64,000 bases of DNA, taken from positions 79,141,955 through 79,205,954 of the forward strand of contig NW_026262581.1 of assembly GCF_021869535.1 (NCBI RefSeq). The letters are read 5' to 3'. Shown one piece after another: positions 45,678-54,400 of the stretch. Under the pieces are notes generated by a model. The model was not told where the DNA came from. It was given only the letters and a program-made list of their open reading frames with translations, and made no database searches. Source of the DNA: Mytilus californianus. Lineage: Eukaryota > Mollusca > Bivalvia > Mytilida > Mytilidae. A program made the translations under genes and the position numbers. Every line of letters starts with the position of its first letter. Positions within the stretch are counted from its first letter, which is position 1.

Positions 45678-46445
45678 ATCAAGCCATTCTCGGCCTGTTG
45701 CACAAACTATCTTTCTGTTGGAAATCAAAGATTTACTGTATACGTTAATAAAGCGCAACCGAACAACCCAGTAAAAGTAAAAAAAAAAACTGTCGCAAGA
45801 ATTTATAAGAAATAAAGATGTATAAGGTATAAAATGGTGCAAAAACTATGAAATATTCCTCGACATTTTTGTTCCGCTGAATCTGATTTGTTTGTAATAC
45901 TAGTAGTTTGAAAAAATTGCTCAGGCCTAGAAAACAGTAATCAAGTCGAGTTGAAAGATATTAAAGAAAATCTTTAATTCTTATATTTTTAAGTACCCTC
46001 TGTAAACAACTAGAAAATAGCAAAAATCCAATTATATTGATTTTAAGACAAAGCTATCCTTTAAGGCTTAGCTGGAACCATTCACTTAATTTATACATAA
46101 TAAGAATTGTTAAAATTAAACCATTCTCGTTTGCGCAAACTATCTTTTTGCAGGAAATAATAGATTTGCTGTATACTTTAAATAGAGAGTCACCAAACAA
46201 CCCAGTAAAAGCAGAAAAACTGTCACATGAATTAATATTAAATAAAGATATATAAAATATATTGATTATAAACTTGTGCAATATTTCTAGACATTTTTGT
46301 TCCACAGTTTCTGATTTGTATATAATAGTTTGAAAAAAAATCGTCCAGGCCAAGAGGACAGTAAAAAAGCCGAGTTCAAAGAGAGATAAAAGAATGTCTT
46401 TAATCCTTAAATTTGTAAGTATCTCTATTAACAACTAGATAAAGT
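45678..46445 (+). repeat. Direct tandem duplication, 437-bp spacing, two copies
   Basis: CCATTCTCG at 45684 and 46121 opens two parallel copies sharing AACAACCCAGTAAAAG, GACATTTTTGTTCC, CTGATTTGT, TAGTTTGAAAAAA and AACAACTAGA in order. Copy 1 is 45678-46020 and copy 2 is 46114-46445. Many substitutions separate them. Opposing ORFs of 72 and 126 residues in copy 2 are not open in copy 1, which argues against coding. Confidence 0.85.
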
Positions 46446-46494
46446 CAACTAACCAAAATGAAAGAACCTAATGCCATTGTATAACATGAACTTC

Positions 46495-46690
46495 ACGACG
46501 GGTGCCACTCATGGAGCAGCCTCCGGTTTTGGAGAGGTTCATGTTGCTCAATCATAAGTATTCAATGTAATGTTTTTTGAACTTTTGTTTGTAGTTTCAT
46601 GTTATTTCTTTTGGCCATGCTGTTTCAGTTTTTCTTCGACATAAGGTTGTATTGCCACCTTGGAATCTCCTCCACTTTTTGTAAAATAAA
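46495..46690 (+). repeat. F5 fragment, degraded
   Basis: CTTCACGACGGGTGCCACTC, TGGAGCAGCCTCCGGTTTTG and GTTCATGTTGCTCAATC follow the F5 order, then decay. Confidence 0.65.
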
Positions 46691-47589
46691 ATACTTACAA
46701 GCAAACTGCATTTTCTTTTCCATCAAAACGCTGAAAGACCGTATAACATTCAAATTTGAGCCATCATTAATGTTGTTAAAAGAATTTATACTTCAGTTCA
46801 AGCATATGCAGACAAAATAAAACAATTAACACCAATATCCAGATCATTGAAAACGATTTACCAGGAACAATAAAGAAATTGAATGTGTATTACCTTACTT
46901 CTTTTCCAAGAAAATGGTCTGAAAATACTACCGAGAAAATTACAGAAATCATCAATGTCCGCCATTTTATCATGAAATATGACAATATTGCATAATTAAA
47001 TGACATCAAACATATACACTTATAAGATTACTCTTCCGTGGGGACATCGCTTCAAGGAAAGAAGATTATTTTTGATGTATTTTTCATGGAAAAATTAGTT
47101 TTCTGTATAAATTATGATTTAGGACCAATCAAATTAAAATTCCAATTCGTCATTTCTAATTTTTAAATTAGTTTTTTTGGATACTTATTCAGATTTAAAG
47201 AAAACAAAGGAATAATGTAATGATATAAAGGAGTTAAACAGAAATACAAGAGAATTACCTCTCCTTCAAATAGGTCTTTTTCATACCAGAATATTTAATG
47301 ACTTTTCTGGAAACACAATAACTAGCGTGGATTGTACACTGTTCAGGATTTAAAGAAGTATTGAAGGAACTGATTAAAAAGGACAATCAAATTTCTAATA
47401 TTAGAAATATGATACAAATTCGTACCCCTCAAAAACAACAGCCTGCACATTAACGCGTAAAAAGAAATCAAACAACACTGAGAAATAAAAATTTAACACT
47501 ACATCCTCTAAAAATAATGCCAGGCTCTACGAATGAGTAAGCTTGGCATGTGACATACGTCGCAGCAAAAGAAACGGAAATATCACTTC
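46691..47589. other. No recognisable feature
   Basis: AT-rich. Nothing identified. Confidence 0.4.
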
Positions 47590-47835
47590 GTAAATTTCGT
47601 GCATCCTGGATATAGATTAACCAGGAGACGCCCGAATCAAACATTTGAAAGCCTTAGGATGTGTAAATACAGTAAAATTCATGGAGCTTTATGACGAAAT
47701 TGAACTAAAAAGTATAGCCAAATTACTCTTACGTCAATTTTGCCTAAGGGAGTAATAATTTCTTTATTTATCAACGGAGAATTAAAGAAAACACGTTTAT
47801 TATAAATCATGTCAGTACCGAGGCACTGACTTCCA
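47590..47835 (-). repeat. Dispersed repeat F2
   Basis: AAATTTCGTGCATCCTGGAT, AGGAGACGCCCGAATC, GCCTTAGGATGTGTAAATAC, TGCCTAAGGGAGTAA and ATCATGTCAGTACCGAGGCA, in the F2 order of 34675-34860 and 10800-11105. Confidence 0.7.
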
Positions 47836-48267
47836 GTCCATTTGAAACACTAGACAAACGGTACTCGAATTCTCAATTTTATTATACAAACCTTTTTAAA
47901 ACCAATAAATTTAATTACTTCTTCTCGTCATAAGTTTATATATATATATACTTAGTTTAGTTCAAAAGTATAAACCCGTTGCTTTTGTGTTGATTTTTGT
48001 ATCAAAAATACATCTTTAAATACAAACGTCTAATTTAATTATCTAATCATCCGGATGCTTTATTCTTGTAATACCTACTTTTAATATGGTGCATGTAATA
48101 TTTGCAATAACTTGTAGATTTTTTGCAGGCCTATTTTGTTGTTATTTGGAAAGAGGTACTCGATAGGTAGTTAAGAAAAAGAATGTACCGCGTTTCATCC
48201 TATGAAGTTAAAACTTCTACTGTGATTTCTGGAAAATCCTGTTTCATTGCTTTTTTGTGACGTTTTG
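47836..48267. other. No recognisable feature except a short (TA)n run
   Basis: A TATATATATATA run lies at ~47937-47951. The rest is AT-rich without features. Confidence 0.4.
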
Positions 48268-48390
48268 ATATCAAGTTCAAAGCAGACTTATCCAAGACGT
48301 CATGATAACTTTAATGGACGATACCAAGTTCAACGCAAAGTTATCCAAGACGTCATGTAAATTTACTGGACGATATCAAGTTTCGGTACG
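48268..48390 (+). repeat. Short tandem repeat, 52-53 bp unit, 2.3 copies
   Basis: TATCAAG or TACCAAG at 48269, 48322 and 48374. Each full unit contains TTATCCAAGACGTCATG and ends in TGGACGA. The embedded ACGTCA word recurs at each unit. Confidence 0.8.
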
Positions 48391-48589
48391 TTTTTAAGAC
48401 ATTAGGACTATCGTCATGTTTGGATAAAAATAAAACGATGAAACTGAAAAAGACACGTAAAATTTAGTAAGCTCATACCTGGAACAAAGGTATCATCTTC
48501 AAAATAGGAGCACGCAGAAAACATTGTAGATTACCTATAGAATTTTGATTGAGTTGTCAACGAAATTTTGGGGTGTTCTTAATGTGACC

Positions 48590-48925
48590 GACGTTGAGGC
48601 ACTGCGATGGCTTATTGCGTTCTGACTTTATCACGCAATTGTGTCAAAATTCAGCCCCAGACTTGAACATATCACAAAATAGACTAACAAGAAAAAATAT
48701 TCATGAAATGTATTGTCCAAAGTTCATAACTACGTCAAAAACTATCAACCGGAATCAAAAGAAAATTCGCGAAATGTAAGTTAACATCATACACAACAGA
48801 GCTATGAGGAAGAACGACTGAAATCTACATAAGTTCTACAGTCACCATCACGAATAGGTTGACCAATATGATATGTCTGTGCCTCGACTCACTGACGACA
48901 TGTTTTCGCAGTCTTACATCTTTAG
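48590..48925 (+). pseudogene. Penelope-like RT, C-terminal fragment, heavily decayed
   Basis: Between 48795 and 48920 the frame-broken text reads SYEEERLKST, then SPSRIG, then the equivalent of SQLTDDMFS, the same C-terminal block as in 50240-50420. The upstream part (48590-48790) has no clear match. Stops and shifts make it a relic. Confidence 0.6.
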
Positions 48926-49074
48926 ATATCAGAACAGTCGTCTGATCTGTAGTTTTACCGAGTTACTGAGTTGTCCTACTCATGATTGCGTCATTTTTGT
49001 CTGAGTGTGAATGTACATGGCGGGTAGTGCAAGCGTAGAAAGATAAACCTACCCTGTCGACGCACCCTGTCTTG

Positions 49075-49180
49075 CTCTTTTTGGAGTTCATACGATTCCA
49101 TCGATTTTTGTTTGTTACCTTGGTCCGTCTCTTCCTAATCTATATATGAGATTTGAACATCGGTAAAGTGCTGTTGTGTT
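49075..49180 (+). repeat. Dispersed repeat F6 fragment
   Basis: CTCTTTTTGGAGTTCATACG, TTTTTGTTTGTTACCTTGGT and TTTGAACATCGGTAAAGTGC parallel the F6 copies at 25575-25710 and 34955-35065. A smaller piece (GGAGATTTGAACATCGGTAA) lies at 50514-50534. Confidence 0.6.
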
Positions 49181-49689
49181 AATTTTTGCACAAAAATCAG
49201 ATCAATATATGCAGGCAAAAAAACAATTTTGATTTCGGAATAATGGAAGGACGGTTAGAACTCATCAAAGATACCAGTGTTATCCTTTGGTACCACTATT
49301 TACATCGTCCACATTGGGGCTTGGCCATAAATAAAAAAATCAAAGCCCGTAAGCTGTTAATGAAGCCAGTACAAACAATGAGATGAAAAAACAAGAACTT
49401 CAAAACAGTACAAATATAACAGCAAAGATAAAAATGAATCAAGTTAAAAAAAACAAAAAAAAAACAGATAAAGTAGTATAAAGGAGATTGAAAAAGGGAA
49501 GAAAGTCTAACAACTTGGAAGATGCTTTAACTCTGTGATGGATGGAAGCAATGAGAATAGGATAATCAGTCGAACATTGAAAAAAAACATACTTAAAAGA
49601 ACGTTAAGAATCAGAAGAATTACAGGAAAGAGAGGGATATCAACAGTGCAATATTATGTAGATAATGTTATATCACACGAGTAGTTGTG

Positions 49690-49870
49690 GTTGTGTGTGT
49701 TTGAATTCTTGTATTATAATCTTATAATTTTGTCTGAGTCTTTAGTTTTCTATGTTGTTTTGTGTTCTGTTGTTTGTCTTTTTCTGTTTAAGCCATGGCT
49801 TTGTCAGTTTATTTTCGACTTATGAGTTTGAATGTCCCTTTGGTATCCTTCGCCTCTCTTTTATAAGATC
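49690..49870 (+). repeat. F5 terminal block of a Penelope-like element
   Basis: GTTTTGTGTTCTGTTGTTTG, GCCATGGCTTTGTCAGTTTA and GAATGTCCCTTTGGTATCCT, ending near CGCCTCTCTTTTATAAG. It abuts the next RT fragment, which begins about 90 bp later. Confidence 0.75.
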
Positions 49871-49959
49871 ACCCTGCGGCTGGACCCTCAAAACAATCAA
49901 ACATCTGACCCCAATGCGTGTATCTCATATATCCCATGGATCTTGAGGTTAATGATACT

Positions 49960-50430
49960 ACCAAAGCAAACAGATGTTCTTCATATCTTTATCTTTTCCT
50001 CGATACTGAAACAGATGGACGACTTCAAACTAAAATCTATGACAAAAAAATGATGATTTTAACTTTCCAATTGTAAAACTTACAATTTATCAGCTGTAAC
50101 ATATCCGCCGCTAAAAACTGTCAACCGGAACCAAAAGAAAATTCAAAATGTAAGTCATCATTATACATTTTCCTCTGTCCCATCGAATGGCGTTTACATA
50201 TTTCAATTAATTCGTTACGCTTATGCATGTTCACAATATACGGATTACATTTTACAGGGGCGTGACCCTTACACAAAAACTGCTCCAAAAGAGTTATGAT
50301 AAAGAACGACTAAAATCGACACTACATAAGTTGTTCGGTCACCATCACAAATTGGTTGACCGATACTATGTCTATGTGTCACAACTCACTACCGACATGT
50401 TTTCGCGGTCTAGGATCTTTAGATAACAGA
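49960..50430 (+). pseudogene. Penelope-like RT, C-terminal half, frameshifted
   Basis: The text around 49990-50090 gives pieces equivalent to TDGRLQTKIYDK and DDFNFPIVK in shifted frames. From 50262 a clean frame reads LTQKLLQKSYDKERLKSTLH, KLFGHHHKLVDRY and VSQLTTDMFSRS. The YISQL core between them (about 50100-50260) is lost or replaced. No catalytic motif is present. It is of the same family as, but a different subfamily from, the copy at 32340 (SYDKERLKSTL here against FQMVKLKSSL there). Confidence 0.75.
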
Positions 50431-50434
50431 TTAG

Positions 50435-50925
50435 TCGTCTGGTTTGTAATGTTATCGATTGTGACATTTTGACTGAGTGTACATTTGCGTGATGGGTAAT
50501 GTATGCATAGCAGGAGATTTGAACATCGGTAAGTTACTGCTGACTACATCTAGGATAGCGACACATGACCATGTGCACACGACACAAGATTTGACAGTCC
50601 TTGATAGTATTTTAAAATGTGTTTGCTCATTCGGATTAGTTAAAAATTGACATGGTGATGAATTTTCTATTCCACATTAGATTCCAACATTGCTTTGCTC
50701 TACTGGTGATGCAAGAAGGTTTATTGTTATGCAAACCTTTTCCTTAATTAAAGGTTATCATAACACTGTTTTCGCTAGAGAGAGAACCATGCATATCAAG
50801 AAAGGTTGGGGAAGAACTTATCAATCTAACTTCCAATGACTGGAGGTGCGCTGAAAGGTTTCTTCAGCAAATTGTCGGCCACCATTTTATTGGCAGACGA
50901 CTTACACGGTCATCACGAACAACTG
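50435..50925. other. No recognisable feature
   Basis: Spacer between RT fragments, with one small F6 piece. Nothing else was recognised. Confidence 0.4.
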
Positions 50926-50929
50926 TTTA

Positions 50930-51685
50930 AACATACGACTACAAAACAAGCCACATTAGTGTCCATTCGAATACCAAATGTCTGTTGAAATGTTAATCCA
51001 TCACAGTCAACAATTATGTTGTCGATGAAAAATTCAAATATTTTGATGATATCATCTTCGGTGTATTTATTGTTGGAATCAGTGTGGTTCTTCACAAAGT
51101 AAGATGTTCCATCACCTTAAACAAAGAATTGAATTAGACTTCAATATTTGTTTAATGAGACGATGTAGTCAATCTCTCAATTGAGCATTGGGAATAGAAG
51201 TATTAAGTGTAGAAAAATCAAAATTATGACATTACTAAACATTGTATAAGGATTGTGTTTGAAGATTTTGGAGTAGATCTTTAGAGATTTTAAGAATCCA
51301 CATCTGATTAACACCGCTGGTTGATTATGCCTCATCATAATATTTCTGAAGGCCATATTTTACTGTTGAAAGAATAGTGGTAAGAACTGTATAAAGATGT
51401 TTAGTTGACGACCCTGCTATATATCATTCTTTACAATGCTTTTTTGTGAAGATTACGTATCCAAAATAAAGACGAAAAGGGTGGATTTGTGAAATCTCCT
51501 CTTTTGTGTGTGATGTATGGTATATGTGAGATTCCCAGTTGTGCTGTGAATTGAAAATTCTTAAGTAAGACATTCCACGTAACGATTTTGGCAAATGAAA
51601 CAATAGTGTTAGAGGCTTTGTCTGCTGGAAAGACTGAAATAATAGTCCAAAATTGTTTCATAAAAACAAGTCGAAACATAGGTAC
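50930..51685 (-). pseudogene. Penelope-like RT, N-terminal and motif-A part, inverted segment
   Basis: On the minus strand the order is: VFPADKASNTIVSFAK (~51590-51635), then SLFWIRNLHKKAL (~51440-51480; the family has LYWIPKLHK). Then HNFDFSTLNTSIPNAQL (~51178-51229, containing the FDFSTL catalytic motif A). Then GDGTSYFVKNHTDSNNKYTE (~51055-51115), DDIIKIFEFFIDNI, and TFQQTFGIRMDTN (~50955-50985; the family has GIPMGTN). One in-frame stop follows NAQLRD and several shifts break the frame. It ends just where the plus-strand piece at 51868 begins in family coordinates, so the two are probably halves of one insertion with an inverted 5' part. Confidence 0.85.
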
Positions 51686-51867
51686 AAATATCTTGTTTAA
51701 GGAAGTGTTAAATCATAAAATGCAAAACAAAAACTAGTCTGATTCGAACATAAAATTATCTGAAACAGAATATCAAGATGCTTTTTATTTCTTTTAATTG
51801 AAAACATATTTGTTACGTTTGGAGGACGTGTTTTTTCAAATGATAAAATGCATGCCACATTCATAAG

Positions 51868-52440
51868 GGATGCAACTGTGTTCCTCTTCTTGTCGATTTG
51901 TTCCTTTATTTATATGAGACAGACTTCATACAGGAGTTTTTTATGACAAATGAAATGAGCTTACATTATCCTTTTAACTTAACGTTCTGCTATATAGATG
52001 ATGTCCTCACTAAATAATTCAAAATTTGGTGACTATGTTGAACTCATCTATCGAACCAAGTGAAATAAAGGATTCCATAAATTCAATTACATGACTTGCA
52101 TCTAGACATTAACAATGAGGGTCAGTTGATAGCACAACTTTATGACAAAAGGGATAATTACAACTTTCCAATTGTGACGTTTCCATTTCAATGTAGCAAA
52201 ATTTATGCAGCATCTAAATATTGAGTATACATCTCCCAGCTGATACGAATCTCTAGATCTTGTGTGTCATATCATGTGTTCCTTGATAGAGGATTGTTGA
52301 TAACAAGGAACATGTTGAAATAAGGGTTCCTAGAGGTAAATTCATCCTTCGAAAGTTTAACTGGCGTCATCATGAGTTGGTTGACCGTAATAGAATATCT
52401 GTGTCACCGACAACTATGGATATATTCCAATTTTTGTAGC
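51868..52440 (+). pseudogene. Penelope-like RT, catalytic YIDD to C-terminus
   Basis: An open stretch from 51868 reads GCNCVPLLVDLFLYLYETDF, IQEFF and, at 51991-52005, YIDDV, the catalytic YxDD box, then a stop at 52015. A later frame (52096-52320) gives LHLDINNEGQLIAQLYDKRD, NYNFPIVTFPF, VYISQLIRISRSCVSYHVFL, DRGLLITRNML and a stop. After that comes KFILRKFNWRHHELVDRNRI. The GCNC start corresponds to the family's GTNCAPLL, directly after the GIPMGTN at which the inverted segment 50930-51685 stops. Decayed by stops and shifts. Confidence 0.87.
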
Positions 52441-52740
52441 CATTCCCCCGTCCTCTTTTCTAAATGGTGACATCACAAATGAGAAAACATCGAATTTGTA
52501 CTGACCATGAACAATTAAGACGGGTGCTATATGTGGAGCAGGATCTTCAAACTCTTCTTGAGCACCTGTAATCACCCCTGGTTTAGTTGGTGTTCGAGTT
52601 GCTTGTTCTTATTGTTTTGTATGTAGTGTTTTGTAAACTTGCTTGTCTTTTCGTTTTTTGCCATGACTTTGTCTGTCCCTCTTAGACTTATGCGTTTTAA
52701 TTTGCCCTTTAGTATCTTTCGTCTCATTTTTAAGTAGTTG
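52441..52740 (+). repeat. F5: 3' UTR and end of the same Penelope-like element
   Basis: TGAACAATTAAGACGGGTGC, ATGTGGAGCAGGATCTTC, CACCCCTGGTTTAGTTGGTG, GCCATGACTTTGTCTGTCCC and ATCTTTCGTCTCATTTTTAA complete the F5 order. The element ends near 52738. Confidence 0.8.
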
Positions 52741-53392
52741 GATCTTAAAATGAACATTTTACTTACACAATGAAGGATAAAACAGATGGAAAAGGTAAAT
52801 TCAAAATGTTGGAATAGCCAGAATAGACCGGTTTACTCCTTCTCTGCCCACATGTAATTATACCAAATATCAATCAGTTGACCAATAAAAAGGACCAAGG
52901 GTTCAGGGGCAGACCCAGCATCCGGTGAAAGCAGGGTATAATTGTATAAAATGGAAAAATCAACCACTGAAAGTAGCGAGACAAATTTTGTTTTTAACAA
53001 TTTCAAGCAAAAGAAAATTTGTTGTCAATGAAAAGGGGAGCGAACTCCTCTACACTTTTTCCTGAATCTGCAACTGGGGTTTACTGAGCATAAAATTATG
53101 TAGTTTGTTCAAAGTATATAGGTGTCATGTATCTTTTTAGGTAATTTATTTATCACTTTGTAGTTTCTTTTTGTGTGTTAATAAAGAATAATTAATTACA
53201 TTAGATTTATGTTTCATTATAATACGTTATTCTGATTGGCTAACTGCAATCTCGCGTTATTCCTTAATCAACTTCATTACACAATGAAATTTATCATTCA
53301 TGATGACACAAGGTCCCACAATAAAGTGCACATGTAAATTAAATAAAAACTTGATAAAAATCGTGTTTTCATGATCCTAGCTAAAAAATGTA
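52741..53392. other. No recognisable feature
   Basis: AT-rich. The stretch 53205-53390 (ACGTTATTCTGATTGGCTAA) may belong to the foldback element on its right, but I could not pair it. Confidence 0.4.
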
Positions 53393-53550
53393 ATTATAAG
53401 TATTGAATGCTTCTTTTTGTAACTTCATAGGGTTGTAAAAGCGTTGACTGTGTGCACATTTTTAGAATGAAGCACTTCATACAAAATGTACTTTGATCAA
53501 CGCTTTTACACCCCAATGAAGTTACAAAAAGAAGCATTCAATTCTTAAAT
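53393..53550. mobile_element. Foldback/MITE-like inverted repeat, ~54-bp arms
   Basis: Left arm 53393-53447 and right arm 53497-53550 pair almost completely. Both carry GAATGCTTCTTTTTGTAACT (or its complement) and GTAAAAGCGTTGA (or its complement), with a handful of mismatches. The 49-base loop itself contains the near-palindrome ATGAAGCACTTCAT. It sits a few hundred bases downstream of the RMI2 stop, so it could fold in a long RMI2 3' UTR. No TSD is evident. Confidence 0.85.
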
Positions 53551-53589
53551 AAAAAACTTAAATCAAAATATGTTTTCCGTTCACTGATA

Positions 53590-53630
53590 TTTATTGGCAG
53601 TCATACTACATCTCCTTATTTATACTGATA
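53590..53630 (+). repeat. F4 3'-end fragment
   Basis: TATTGGCAGTCATACTACAT then CTCCTTATTTATA is a very short, 5'-truncated F4 end. Confidence 0.6.
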
Positions 53631-53769
53631 CATTATGTATAAATTTGAACATTTTTTAAAAATGTTATTGTATATCTTTCCTATGAAGTAAGTGTACATA
53701 TAAAATTAGGAAGGAGCTTCTATAAATACTCACATCAGGACTTGTTGATTGCTTACCAAATAAACATGT

Positions 53770-53917
53770 CCTTGCTCTGAAAAATATATGTATTTGTAAG
53801 AAAGAACAAATTTGAAAATGTTCTTAATAAATAAAATTGAATTACATGTTTGCTTAGAAAAATATATTTATTTGTAAAACAGAACACATTTGAAAATGTT
53901 TGTAATAAATAATATTT
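53770..53917 (-). other. Probable RMI2 3' UTR with a 79-bp tandem duplication
   Basis: Two direct copies start at ~53772 and ~53851 on the plus strand. Both share GAAAAATATAT, TATTTGTAA, GAACA, ATTTGAAAATGTT and TAATAAAT. On the transcript strand AATAAA occurs at 53924-53929 (inside the last codons) and 53867-53872, either of which could serve as a polyadenylation signal. Transcript extent is inferred, not seen. Confidence 0.55.
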
Positions 53918-54069
53918 TTATTCTTTATTTAAAATATGTTCCAGAACTTCCAGTATCCAACATGTTTCTAAGTCGACAATGTGGTTTGTTAAGTTCTGGA
54001 ATTTAAGAGCTCTCATTACTGGTATATTTCCTACTGCCATCAACTGTCCAATAACCATAGCATACTGTC
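53918..54069 (-). CDS. RMI2: RMI2 terminal coding exon (RecQ-mediated genome instability protein 2), partial gene
   Basis: The minus strand has a splice acceptor (TTTATATTACAG at 54070-54081) followed by a phase-1 exon of 49 codons ending in TAA at 53918-53920. With the split Gly codon restored from the previous exon it begins GQYAMVIGQL and continues RALKFQNLTNHIVDLE, then CWILEVLEHIL. This matches the C-terminus of animal RMI2, where the human protein has GKYVMVMG, then LQAVKMTDLS and MWELEVEDLH at the same spacing and also ends within a few residues. RMI2 is a small OB-fold protein. With RMI1, topoisomerase III-alpha and BLM it forms the nuclear complex that dissolves double Holliday junctions. 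Only the last third is here. The 5' exons (with the family's W-x-QG and D-x-(S/T)-G motifs) were not found, and probably lie beyond 64 kb. Identification rests on recall of the human sequence and a short exon. Confidence 0.78.
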
Positions 54070-54400
54070 CTGTAATATAAACATCAGCTGTTAAATACCA
54101 ATAGCATATTATACTTGAATATAAACTGTTTACACCAGGATATTATACTTAAATGTAAACTGTTAACACCAATAGCATATTATACTTTAATATAAACTGT
54201 TAACACCAAAAGCATATAGTCCTATAATATAAACACTAACTGGCCAATAACCAAAGAATATTGTGCTGTAATATAATCATCAACTGTGAAAATACTAAGT
54301 GTACTGTCCTGTTGTATGATCAACAACTGAAGTGTTCCTCAACATAAACATCAACTGTCCAATCACAATATAGTAATATTAGTGTAAAATATTAAATATC
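54033..54400 (+). repeat. Degenerate ~40-bp minisatellite overlapping the RMI2 exon boundary
   Basis: Nine units of about 31-44 bp. The first (54041-54084: CAACTGTCCAATAACCATAG, CATACTGTCCTGTAATATAA) covers the first ~29 coding bases and the splice acceptor of the RMI2 exon. The best second match is 54238-54280 (AACTGGCCAATAACCAAAGA, ATATTGTGCTGTAATATAAT). Others lie at about 54085, 54129, 54163, 54200, 54281, 54321 and 54352. Several retain CTGTAATATAA, which on the minus strand is a TTATATTACAG acceptor. Confidence 0.8.

Noticed and set aside
46054-46434. 126-residue minus-strand frame, the second longest plain ORF outside the minisatellite
   Set aside because: It lies in copy 2 of the 437-bp duplication and is not open in copy 1. 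Its composition is that of AT-rich non-coding DNA.
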